Below, in pieces: positions 1 through 9,627 of a DNA stretch of 34,743 nt (position 1 is its first letter; each line of letters begins with the position of its first letter). The notes below the pieces were generated by a model. It saw nothing but the letters and a program-made list of their open reading frames with translations, was not told the DNA's origin and searched no databases. The stretch spans positions 1 through 34,743 of the forward strand of contig LSSK01001695.1 of the NCBI GenBank assembly GCA_001969505.1. Reading direction: 5' to 3'. Both the position numbers and the translations under genes were made by a program. Source of the DNA: Zancudomyces culisetae (Eukaryota; Kickxellomycota; Harpellomycetes; Harpellales; Legeriomycetaceae).

Positions 1-585
1 AGCTCTGCAATCGGTGGCGGCCCTGTTCCTCAGTACGCCCAGCAACCGTTTCCCGGTGCCTATTCAACTTTTCAACAGCAGCAACAGTACCAAACTCCAC
101 TACAAGCCTTACCTGGTAAAAAAAATTCATCCCAGCTAACAGCCTCTAGATCTACACAGGTTTTATACAATTATCCCTCAGCGTATTCCGCCATTGATCC
201 CTCTTCCTTCCCTACCTATTCCAGCTATATTTTAAATAATACACAACCAAGCCTCCAAAACACTGCTACTTTCAACAATAGCGGCCGCCAAAGTGTTGCT
301 GGAAGCTATGCCTACCCTGGGATGACGCCAAACACTAGAAGTACCACTGTCACACCAACACCGATCCCAGTTCAACTGCGGTCGCAGTCGCCCGCAATTT
401 CTCTAAACTACAGATACAACAACACTTTTGGAATCAGCCCTACTAATATGCAGCCACTTCCTGTAGACAGATCGAATTACTCAGCATATTCTAGGAATAC
501 CATTAGTGCAAGCTACGGTTCACCACTACAACGGCAGCCAATCCAGGGCAATTCTCAACCTTTTTATACTACAAGTATGAAATAA
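1..585 (+). CDS. 3' part of a duplicated orphan gene (second copy of the 20897-24613 protein), cut by the window start
   Basis: Frame 1 is open from base 1 to the TAA at 583-585 and gives 194 residues. They match residues 1045-1238 of the protein encoded on the minus strand at 20897-24613. I found one amino-acid difference, Ala here versus Thr there (codon at 298-300), and one silent change at 348. The tail is rich in Gln, Asn, Ser, Pro and Tyr, with a short poly-Gln run near residue 25 of the fragment. The gene is cut by the window edge, so I cannot tell whether this copy is a full gene or a fragment. The first in-frame ATG (322) is internal to the family sequence and is not the true start. 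Function is unknown. Confidence 0.8.
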   Translation, partial: SSAIGGGPVPQYAQQPFPGAYSTFQQQQQYQTPLQALPGKKNSSQLTASRSTQVLYNYPSAYSAIDPSSFPTYSSYILNNTQPSLQNTATFNNSGRQSVAGSYAYPGMTPNTRSTTVTPTPIPVQLRSQSPAISLNYRYNNTFGISPTNMQPLPVDRSNYSAYSRNTISASYGSPLQRQPIQGNSQPFYTTSMK

Positions 586-966
586 GTGTATGAACGAAAT
601 TTATTCGTTGGACACACTAAAAGCTTACCTAACGTGCTGATATATACATAGAATTTGGTTAGCCTCAGAGCTTAACAAGTTCACATATTTTTTATTTCAT
701 AATAATATTTTTTATAGTACAATTTCTATCTTTCGGCTAATTTTTGATTAAAATTGGTTAATGTATGCTAACCTTATGTTTAATAAATGGTATTATTTTA
801 CTGCCAGACGATCTGTCAGTCCAATCCATGTTATATCACCAATTAATTTATATTTATGTGACTTTTAAGAATCGAGGGAAAAAATCCCAGCTTGAATGCT
901 TGCTTTAATGTTCGTAATGCTTTTAGTATTGATGGTCTTGAACTGTATAGAAAATTTTTGAATATT

Positions 967-1016
967 GTTGATGATGGTTGATTATGGTTGATTATGGTTG
1001 ATGATGGTTGATGATG
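967..1016 (+). repeat. 10-bp minisatellite, five units (arm 1)
   Basis: Five head-to-tail units of GTTGATGATG or GTTGATTATG lie in the 3' flank of the partial gene. Writing D for the GATGATG form and T for the GATTATG form, the order here is D-T-T-D-D. The matching tract in the other arm (20466-20515, read on the minus strand) has the same five units in the order T-D-D-D-D. Confidence 0.85.
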
Positions 1017-1247
1017 GTTATAATAAAAGCTTTTTGTGTCTTCGCTGTTTCCTGCTGAACTCAATAAAAAAAATTGAACAGAATCATTATATTGGTGTTT
1101 CCACAAAATTGTCTTTGTAAATATCTGTTAGTCTCCAACCGGTAATAATATTAACACATCAGTATTCGCATATTCGCATATCTGTATATTTACATATTTT
1201 AATATAATATTTTCCTCCTGGTTCTTTTTACTAATCAAAGAAAAAAC

Positions 1248-1255
1248 TATATAAG
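1248..1255 (+). promoter_or_regulatory. TATA-like box upstream of the micro-ORF
   Basis: TATATAAG lies 135-142 nt before the ATG at 1390. The other arm has TATATAAA at the equivalent place. Other putative genes here have TATA-like boxes about 75 to 140 nt before their ATG (for example 5949-5957 and 12011-12018), so the spacing suits a promoter. It is a prediction from sequence alone. Confidence 0.4.
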
Positions 1256-1389
1256 CTGATAATGAAGCAAACCAAAACATCAACACCATCACTTTTTTGT
1301 TTTGACATTACTAAAAACCTCAAACATTTAGTATACCAAACGAATAAGGTAAAATAAACAAGAAACGGATACAAGTATTAAATACAACA

Positions 1390-1494
1390 ATGCTGAACCA
1401 TAGCGACGCAGACTACCATCCAGATGATTGTACATGTGAGCAATGTGCAATATACATGCTTATTGACACCATTAAGAATACCAGCCCAAATTGA
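1390..1494 (+). CDS. 34-residue cysteine-containing micro-ORF (arm 1)
   Basis: The ORF runs from ATG at 1390 to TGA at 1492-1494 and is too short for most gene finders. The product has an acidic start (residues 5-13 include four Asp/Glu), then a Cys-x-Cys-x-x-Cys cluster at residues 14-19 (DCTCEQC), then a short aliphatic stretch. The Cys cluster could bind zinc or another metal; that is inference. The copy in the other arm differs by one silent change (codon 27) and Asn34 to Asp. About 210 nt covering the leader and most of the ORF are identical between arms. The duplicated block ends right at the stop codon. It could also be a first exon read through to a chance stop. I do not recognise it. 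Confidence 0.4.
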   Translation: MLNHSDADYHPDDCTCEQCAIYMLIDTIKNTSPN

Positions 1495-2510
1495 GACACA
1501 AAGACAAAAAAAACGGTGCTAATTTGTTGGGTTCTGCTCATTAGTTTAAAATCACAAACGAAAGGAAATTGACTAGTAATAGATGTTCACATGTAAAGAG
1601 TGGTGTGAGTGTGAGTGTGAGTGCAAGGTGTATAAAATGGTTATATTTCTTTTTCAGTCCATAAGATGTCACACTTTTATTAACTTTTTTTCTTTGGATC
1701 ACTATACATTTTAAGCCATCTTTGATCAAGTCGTTATAACATCTTTAAAGAACAATAACTAGGAAAACTCTCATAAAAAGCAAGAAAAAAAAAGTATGGG
1801 CTCAGATCTCAAGATCCTATATTTCGAGTGTTAACATTATACTCCCCCTCGCATGTAAAGTATCTTTTTTTTGGTATGGCTACTACTAAAATCCAACTAT
1901 TCGTGCTATGTTGTATCTAACAAAAATGTTCGTTTTAATTGTAGTTGCGTGTGGTTCCATCCTGCTTAAATGAAAAAATGTACATAATCCAATTAAAAAA
2001 TCATTGCAGCTTGTTTTATTATAGATTGTGCTAACATTTTTGGGATTAACTATTTACATATATTTTTTCTGGAAAGAATAAATTAGTGGGATGTGGAAGT
2101 AGAATAAAGTGGGGATGGAAACAAGAATGGTAGATTGCTAACCAATTTTTTCCTATTGTTTTTTGCTGGAAAACGAGGTCCAGCTAAACACAATTTAAAT
2201 GCTGTCTACTATAATATTTCTACAAGATACCACAGCAGGACAGGCCAGAAAAGTATTACTTTGTCTGGATCACCATACACATGGTTCGGTAAAACATTTT
2301 TAGAGTTGGAAATCAGCAATTAAATCCATTGAATGTGCAAACGATACCAATACTGCGTGTTTTGCACCATCCTCACCTCCCTGTCCTTACTTTAATATCT
2401 TAATAAGCTGTTAGTGTCAATTGATTCAGCTTTACCAACACACAGAATGAGTGCAAATAAGAAAATAATCCCTTTTCGCTCCCCTCCCCCCTCTATGACA
2501 CATACCCCAA
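1495..2510. other. Intergenic, no convincing gene
   Basis: AT-rich DNA downstream of the micro-ORF and of IRC3. It holds a short GTGTGA tandem run near 1601-1622 and the C-rich tract 2481-2491 (GGGGGGAGGGG on the minus strand), 20 nt past the IRC3 stop. An open frame at 2135-2323 begins at TTG, not ATG, and has no recognisable motif. Confidence 0.6.
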
Positions 2511-5323
2511 TCATTCATTAAAAAAATTATCCTGGCGAGACTTTAAAAGTCGTGCTTCATTCATAACCTCTGACTTGAGCCGAACTCTACTTGCTTTTCC
2601 GGCACCAAATGCAAATCTAGTTATTAGATTGGCAGCCGCACCACGGGTTAAAAATAGCGTTGTGTTCTCGGTGGGTGAATCAAGACCCGTTGATTCGTCT
2701 GAATCAACCGGGTCAGTTTCAGTAGGGGATTCGGCTGAGTCTATTTCGATTGTGGTTGTTGTAAATAGAGATTTCGGAGCACCTAATTTAACTAAAAAGT
2801 TTAGCTGCCCTTTGCTGGGAGGTAGATTCCGCCATTTTTGGCCTCGTGAGTAAAGCTTATAGTCAAAGTTAGAGATTTTAGATTTAATGAACGTATCACA
2901 GGCACAGAAAGCCAAGGGAAGCGTGTCGGCTTGAAGAGGAAGTAATATGGGTTTGGATTGCATATGAGAAGGCGAAGGTGAAGGCGTAGCGGAAGTTTTT
3001 TTCTTCAAAAAATAGCGGTAACTGGCGATATACCTTGGTGTTGTAGAGTGATCAAACTGTTCAACAGCTGCCTGCGTGAATATTGTTTGCCTTGTTGCAG
3101 GGGTTATTTGGGGGGTGTTGGAGGCAAGCTTATCTTCAATTGTAACTGATAAACGGGGATGGTTAAATACGTATTTTCCGTTGGGTAAAGCAACCCAGGA
3201 CAATTTTGACCACAGCGCTATACGGGGATCACCAGTAGTCAAAACATCAACGTCATATGGTGAAAAGTGTTTTTTGAAATGTAAACCAAAGTCGTTCATA
3301 TCTCGACGATGCATAGTGAATATGTGGTATGGGTCGAGCAAACGCCTACATATATGCTTGATGCTTGAGAGTGACGGGTGTGATTGTTTATCGGTTACTG
3401 GAATGGAGTAGAACTCTGGTACAGTGTTATCCCTCTTTTTGTTAAAATGCTCGAGAACATCGACATTTTCGATGGTGGTTTTAGGGTCAAGTCCCAGGAG
3501 AGTAGGGATGTTGACCATACTCTTTTTTGAATCAAAGACATCCACAAAATCTACTATCATACAATCTGTTTTATCTTTATGCAGGCGCATTCCACGACCT
3601 ATCATCTGCTGAAACAAAACTGCACTTCGTGTGGGCCTCGCCATTAAAATGCAGTCTATATTTGGTATATCTGTTCCTTCAGTTAAAATCTCACAATTTA
3701 TCAGGACTGGAAAGTATCTTTTCTTAAACTCTTCAAGTAAAACAATTCTATCGTTTTGTGAAGTGTTTCCAAACACAGCCCTCGCATCTACTCCTCTATC
3801 CCGAAATGTCTTTGTCAAATTTCTTGCGTGTTCAACATTTACAGTAAATACCAATGTGGATTCACGTTTTTTCTCCTTAGAATCTCTCGAGAATTCAAGA
3901 TATTTATCCACTATGAGGTTATTTCTGTCGTCATTATCTACAGCTTTTGCAAGAGAGCTGGGATTGAAGTCATCGCCAAGATTTTTTACTGATGTTAAAT
4001 CCACCATTGTTTTAACCATGGTAACTTTTATGGGACAAAGCCAGCCCTCTCTGATCATATCAATAAGGGGCTTGTAGTAAACAATTTTATTAAAAACCGC
4101 ACCCAAAGCAAGCCCGTCATGTCGCTTGAGGGTGGCTGAGCAGCCCCAGATCACCGGTCCTTTTGTCCTTTTTTCTTTAGGTGTACTAACTCCCGGCTCA
4201 TGATCCCCTGTACTTTGAACATTTCCGTTTTCTTGATATTTTGATACAAAGTGTTCAATAACTCTAAGATATGAGCTTGCAACCGCATGATGGGCTTCGT
4301 CTATTATAATACATTTGTAAAGATCTGGGTCGTGCAACGATAACTTTTTCCCGTCTTTTCTTGCCAGTGTTTGTATACTTGTTACTATAACATCCGCAGC
4401 AATACTGGCTTTGCTAATTCCTTGATCAAGATCCACCCGCAAGTCGGGCGCTGCTCGACGGATCTGGCTGCAGGCTTGATAAAGTAGCTCCTTTCTATGA
4501 GCAAGCACCAACACTTTTGTAGCCTGTGGGGTGTCACCCTTGATCTGTTTTATCATGTTGGAAAACACAACCTATATTAATTTTTTTTAATAGTATTCGT
4601 TATTATTGTTTTTTTTTCAATCTATTTTCGAGTTCACAAATGTAGAGCCAGACGTAGACATTATGAGAAAAAGAGTGTGGAGTAACAACCTTTCTCTCTC
4701 CCCTCCCCCCCGTTTATAGACCGTTTAAATTTGAAAATATGATATAGAAACACGAGATACGAAATACGAAATACGCAAATATCATACCGTTTTCCCGCTT
4801 CCTATCAAGTACAGAAAAACAATACAATAATCTGTTAGTCTGGGTTTGAAATCCAAAGTTTTATTTCTATATCTTCTACTAATAATAAAAGCTCAGCATT
4901 ACCCACTGGCAAGGATACAGCAATATTTCTGTACCCCATTTCGATGGCTTCTAGAGACTTGTCGATACATTCTTGCTGGTAGTACCTTAAAGCAGGCCCC
5001 ACTGACGAGGAAGCTACTGTGTTCTTGCTAGAAGAGCTTGGTATGTCGGATTCATTCTCCTGAACGAGTTTTAATTCGGAAAACGAGTTAGAGGTTGTCT
5101 CTGCCCCCAAAGCAGCACTTCGTGTTTTGTGTGAGTTATTAATGTGTAAATTCGCTTTTGAAATAGCGGTAAAAATCATTTTCTTGTAAAACCGTAAAAG
5201 TGGGTACTTATATGTACCCCTACTCCCTATCCAGGAATTCATAAATGGTGTGTTTAGTTCTAAATTTCGCTTTTTTTCTTTTAAAATTGTACAACCCAGA
5301 CCAAGAGCTAGTTTTTTTTGCAC
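2511..5323 (-). CDS. IRC3: IRC3-like mitochondrial DEAD/DEAH-box helicase, three exons with a 14-nt micro-exon
   Basis: Exons on the minus strand: 5323-4903, 4801-4788 (14 nt) and 4571-2511, separated by introns of 101 and 216 nt. The join keeps frame and gives 831 residues. Superfamily 2 motifs run in order: RYYQQECI before the P-loop; Walker A GSGKT at residues 141-145, from the micro-exon; AHRKELL; DEAH at 236-239; SAT at 290-292; and the arginine-finger motif QMIGRGMRLH at 467-476. Yeast Irc3 (689 residues) is a mitochondrial helicase needed for mtDNA stability. The basic, hydroxylated N-terminus before residue 100 suits a mitochondrial presequence, so the same role is inferred. The start at 5323 is the first in-frame Met; Met28 or Met49 are alternatives. 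The C-terminal 300 residues are less conserved and Ser/Thr-rich. Confidence 0.92.
4700..4711 (-). promoter_or_regulatory. G-run motif inside IRC3 intron 2
   Basis: The sense strand of intron 2 carries GGGGGGGAGGGG, 77 nt downstream of the micro-exon. The 11-mer GGGGGGAGGGG recurs at 2481-2491 (just past the IRC3 stop, same strand) and at 34642-34652 (inside the first APL5 intron, sense strand). Intronic G-runs can enhance splicing and AGGGG is the core of the yeast stress-response element. Either role is inference. Confidence 0.4.
4788..4801 (-). other. IRC3: Micro-exon 2 of IRC3, encoding the Walker A GSGKT
   Basis: On the minus strand the sequence reads ...GATAG, then GAAGCGGGAAAACG, then GTATGA. 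Exon 1 ends one base into a glycine codon (ccagtgG followed by GTAATG), and the next exon starts with GTTGTG. Joining them gives V-G-S-G-K-T-V-V-F-S-N-M, the expected helicase P-loop. Skipping the 14 nt breaks the frame and removes the ATP-binding motif. Reading through intron 1 ends the protein after 162 residues. Confidence 0.88.
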
Positions 5324-6031
5324 TTTAATTTATGTATTATTTTTATGATGAGCTTTTAAAGCCGTGAACTTTCGGCTCAGGTTTTAAGGTTTGTTATTGG
5401 ACGATTTTCTTCATGCAATTATTGCAAAGGGGCAGTACAAGTATATTAACTTGCGCTCTTGAGCTAAAAATGATCTAAAATGAATTCAATCAAACCCTCC
5501 ATACACAAGATATTCTTACATTAAAGTTAGGTGAGATATATAGCGCACCGGTGTACCAGCAATCAAAAAAATTGTTTAAATATATAACTAGCAACCTCTC
5601 TTGACTGTTATAGCCATAATAATCATTAAGCGAGCTATGCTCAGTGGGTATACCATGAATCCAGTTCAAGAGATGAGTTTGTGCACTTTAGGTACATCAC
5701 AGTATTATAGTTGAGCCCACCAGCGTTTCTCATCTAGCAAGTTTAGAGCTAGAAATATCAATGCACGTGTTTTATTGTAATATATTGTGAGTTGTGTCCA
5801 CTACAAGACAGGCAGTTATCTGTTCTAGTTTTACATATTTTAAGGTGGGCATAACTTGGATCTTTGGTGATTAATCATATTTAGAAAAAATAATTAAATA
5901 AATAAGAATTCGCAAAGAATTCGAAATAATAATGCTGTAAATATATGTTATAAAAAGAAACGCAAGAAAAAAGTGGGGTATCACTACACCGAACGCATAC
6001 ATCAATTCTTTAATTTTTAAAAGGAATTTTA
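5324..6031. other. Divergent intergenic region between IRC3 and PRP28
   Basis: AT-rich upstream region shared by two divergent genes. It has a TATA-like TATAAAAAG at 5949-5957, 75 nt before a possible upstream ATG of PRP28. No ORF or RNA gene was recognised. Confidence 0.5.
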
Positions 6032-6078
6032 ATGAGGCACGAAGAACCAGGCATTACTCAGAGGACTTTCAAGCCTAA
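6032..6078 (+). other. Possible 5' coding exon of PRP28
   Basis: An ATG at 6032 opens 15 codons plus two bases (AA) and is followed by GTACGT, a good 5' splice site. If joined to an AG acceptor at 6421-6422, the next base G completes a Lys codon and leads straight into the ATG at 6424 in frame. This would add 16 residues starting MRHEEPGITQ. The intron would be 344 nt, long for this window, and the branch region is not obvious. A TATA-like box at 5949-5957 fits a transcript starting before 6032. Confidence 0.3.
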
Positions 6079-6423
6079 GTACGTATCTTGTTGTTTTTAA
6101 TTAAATGGGTAAACAAAATGTCTCATAATCAGGCAAAAAATACACCAGGATAATTGGCTGGCTTTACACTAAATCCATTTTAAAAAATATATATAAATTC
6201 GGGCTTAACATAAATAATATAAATCTTGCAAACGCACCACAAGTTTAATAAATAAGTACTACAATTTAGCGATTCGGGGAGGATTAGATAGATAGTATTC
6301 TGCTAGAAAGTAAAACTCGAAAATAATAAACACGGTTTAGGAAGTAGCGTATTAAAGAATACACGATTCAAAGACCTAGTCCAGCACTGAAAAATTTAAA
6401 AACTGAATGGAAAAGTACTAAGG

Positions 6424-9400
6424 ATGAAAGAATCAGAGCCAGAAAGCAAAGAATACGGTAGAGGAAGGGGTGATGAGAGGAAGAGAGACAGGGAGAGATA
6501 TGAGAGGGGTAGAGAGGATAGGGGTAGAGAGGATAGGGGTAGAGAGGAGAGGAGTAGAGATCGAGATCGAGATAGGGGTAGGGGTAGAAATCGGAGTCAT
6601 AGTAGGAGCAGGAGTAGAAGTAAATCCAAAGATAGAGAAAGTATAACTAGGGCCAAGAACAGAGAATCTCAAGATTCGTCTAAAAATCTACGAGAGGATA
6701 ACAAAGATATCCCGGAAAATGGGAAAAAAGCGCCAGTGACAGTGGAAGAATTCATCGAGATGAAAAAGAACAAGGAAGAGCAAAAAAAACCGGCATTCAT
6801 GAGTCGTAAAGAGAGGGAGAGGCTGGCACTTGAGCGAAGACAAAAACAGTATGAGGAACAGCAGAGATCTAGAGGACTTGAAGAAAATAGACAAAGAGTG
6901 GATGACAGTGGTAGAAAACGCGGAAATGTAAACGACAGTAGAAGTAAAAGCAGGAGCAGGAGTAGGAGTAGGAGTAGGAGTGTAGGCAGAGATAGAGATG
7001 CTAGATATCGTAGAAAAAGTAGAAGTAGAGGTAGAAGTAGAAGTGGCGACAGATATAGGTATAGGCATAGGAACAGAAGCCGAAGCAGAGGTAGAAGCCG
7101 AAGCAGGGGTAGAAGTAGAAGTAGAGAATGGAGAGGGACAAGAGGAAGAGAACAGGAGAAAGACAGAGCGAACGAAAGAGACAGAGCGATGAGGGCCAAA
7201 CTGGAGGAACGAATGCGTGAGCAAGAGGATAGAGCGATAAGGGAGAGGTATATTGGAAGGGAAAAGGAAAAAAAAAAGATTCGTAAAGGGCGAGATAAAG
7301 TTTTTATGTTTGATTGGGATGCCAAGGAGGATACTTCGCAAGATTACAATATGATATATGTAAACAGACACGAACCACAGTTTTTTGGACGTGGGCATCT
7401 GGCAGGATTCGATATAAGGGAGCAAAAGGCCAAGCTTTCAAAATTCTACAGTGAGCATTTGGAAAATAGACGAACGGTGGAAGAGGTGGAGCGAATCAAA
7501 GAGCTAGAGAGAGCCAAGATGGCTAAAGAAAGCAAAGAGCGATATAGTGATCGACACTGGAGCGAAAAGAAGCTGGATGAGATGAAGGAGCGGGATTGGC
7601 GGATATTTAAGGAGGATTTCAATATAAGCTGCAAAGGGGGAGGTATTCCAAATCCTATTAGGACATGGGATGAAAGTGAGCTACCAGAAGAGATACTCCG
7701 CGTGATAAAAAAGATAGGGTATGATCAACCAACGCCAATTCAGCGACAGGCAATTCCTGTAGGGCTGCAGAACCGAGACATCATAGGGATAGCAGAAACC
7801 GGGAGTGGAAAGACAGCGTCATTTCTGATTCCGATGCTGGTATATATCTCGACACTACCAAAGATTGACGAAACTAATATGCAAGATGGTCCATATGCAA
7901 TAGTGCTAGCGCCTACTCGTGAACTAGTACAGCAGATTGAACAAGAGGCGAGCAAGTTTTCGAAATACTTGGGTACAAAGTGTGTTTCTGTAGTGGGAGG
8001 GCATTCATTTGCAGAACAGGGATTTGCTCTGCGTAATGGTGCTGAAATAATCATTGCTACGCCAGGAAGACTGAAGGACTGTATTGATCGAAGAATCATA
8101 GTTTTAAATCAAACCACATGTGTAGTAATGGATGAAGTAAGTTTTTGTGCCATCTGGTTCTGTTCTATAATTAATCTCTATACTTTTATACGTTATATAC
8201 ATGTATATTTACAACATGGTATATGTTGATAGGCCGACAGAATGGTTGATATGGGTTTTGAAGAAGACGTAAATTTCATTTTGGATTCGCTCCCATCATC
8301 ACACATCAAACCAGACACTGAAGACGCTGAAGATGCTTCGAAGATGCTTGAATCCACAATTGGCTCGGTTTTGCGATACAGACAAACTACAATGTTTTCA
8401 GCAACTATGCCGCCTGCAGTTGAACGAATGGCCAGGAAGTATTTAAGACGACCTGCAACAATTACAATAGGTACGGCAGGGCAGGCTGTAGAGACTGTTG
8501 AGCAAAGAGCCGAGTTTGTGAATAGCCTTGATCGGAAAAGGTTTGTGTGCCCATTTGTTTATTTTTGGGGGTCCTGTAAAGAGCAGACAAGGGAGATTGC
8601 TGCAATATTTATAACCATTTACTTTTAATCTTGTATAGACTCCGGCTTTTGGAACTTCTTCAGAACGACTATTCTCCTCCGGTTATTATCTTTGTTAACC
8701 TAAAAAAGACGGCCGATTTGTTGTCCAAGGTTTTATACAAGGAGGGGGTAAGTAATTGTATTTCAGCCAATACTTTTTTGCGTTTTTTATTTTGTTTGGG
8801 GTTGGACGCAATATCGTATAAACAACGTTTAACCAACCATCAATTGACTGTACCAAATAGCACAACTGTGTGGTTCTGCATGGTGGGAAATCACAAGATT
8901 TGCGGTAAAGTTTTTATTTATTTTATATTTTTCACTTATACCACGCTCTTTTTGGCGTTGGAAACAGCCATTGCCCGGTTTAACTATCAAACATAGTATC
9001 AGTGTTAAGGTATATATTTACAAAAACAGAACCAAAATGCTTGAGTGTGCAACATGAATAGTGAATCTGCTCTAATGAAACTAAAAAACGGAGAGGCAGA
9101 CATTCTGGTGGCAACAGATGTGGCTAGCAGAGGAATAGATGTCAAAGATGTATCGCTGGTTGTGAACTACGATATGGCAAAATCGATCGAAGGTAAGTAG
9201 ATATACATACAAATGAATGTGTTGTACCTTTTAGTTTCTTATACGCACTCGTCCAATAGCACCTCTTACATTACTTGTTTTCAAATGGTTTATTTCTATA
9301 ACTGTAAAAATCTAGACTATACACACAGAATTGGTAGAACTGGTAGAGCAGGTAAAACTGGTGTCGCCATAACATTCCTGACAAACGAAGATGCTGATGT

Positions 9401-9542
9401 CTTGTATGATTTGAGGAAAATGATGGAGAAATCCAGTCTTTCCAAATGTCCTCCAGAACTGGCCAGACACGAGGCTGCCCAAGCTCCACCAGGTGTTGCT
9501 AGAGCAAAAAGGAGATTTGAGGAGACTGTGTATAAAGAGTAA
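6424..9542 (+). CDS. PRP28: PRP28/DDX23 DEAD-box RNA helicase with RS domain, six exons
   Basis: Exons: 6424-8136, 8233-8540, 8639-8747, 8861-8904, 9062-9192 and 9316-9542. They join in frame to 843 residues. Residues 1-250 are rich in Arg-Ser, Arg-Glu and Arg-Asp dipeptides, as in metazoan DDX23; yeast Prp28 lacks such an RS domain. The block [12 protein letters not shown] near 294-305 is characteristic of DDX23/Prp28. Helicase motifs follow in order: Q motif GYDQPTPIQ (432-440), AETGSGKT (457-464), APTREL, TPGRL, DEAD (570-573, split by intron 1), [23 protein letters not shown] and [10 protein letters not shown]. Prp28 swaps U1 for U6 snRNA at the 5' splice site within the spliceosome. It is convergent with BOL3, with 85 nt between stops. 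The start could lie further upstream at 6032. Confidence 0.95.
6508..6552 (+). repeat. 15-bp coding tandem repeat in the PRP28 RS/RE region
   Basis: Three units encode [10 protein letters not shown] and GREER. The coding strand over about 6440-7330 is almost purely A and G because of Arg, Ser, Glu, Asp and Lys codons. This also explains the long open frames on the opposite strand, which are shadows. Confidence 0.7.
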
Positions 9543-9627
9543 TCTACCCCCCTACGACCACTGCTGGAATTGAGGGTGTCTATTTCACTTTTTATCGCAC
9601 AATTTAGTAAACGCCGTTTTGGAGTTT

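Larger units (their letters stand above)
1..1496. repeat. Inverted duplication, arm 1 (pairs with 19986-21481)
   Basis: Base i of this arm pairs with base 21482-i of the other arm. The relation holds at base 1 and again at the micro-ORF start (1390 with 20092), so there is no net insertion or deletion over about 1.4 kb, even in non-coding DNA. I noticed about a dozen substitutions: 298, 348, three inside the 10-bp minisatellite, near 1162, four between 1211 and 1255, then 1470 and 1489. Similarity stops just after the micro-ORF stop codon, around 1496. The other end is set by the window edge, so the true arm may be longer. Confidence 0.93.

Noticed and set aside
843-1106. 87-codon minus-strand frame over the minisatellite
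   Set aside because: It is generated by the 10-bp tandem repeat and is not supported by any motif.
2135-2323. 62-codon plus-strand frame between arm 1 and IRC3
   Set aside because: It starts at TTG and has no family resemblance. It could be an exon, but no partner exon was found.
2575-4077. Plus-strand frames opposite IRC3 (92, 111, 62, 66 and 148 codons)
   Set aside because: They are shadows of a gene with clear helicase motifs on the minus strand.
6433-7425. Three long open frames on the minus strand (79, 218 and 245 codons) opposite PRP28
   Set aside because: They arise because the RS/RE-rich coding strand is almost all purine, so the complement lacks stop codons. The products are Leu/Ser- or Ser/Thr/Pro-rich with no motif.
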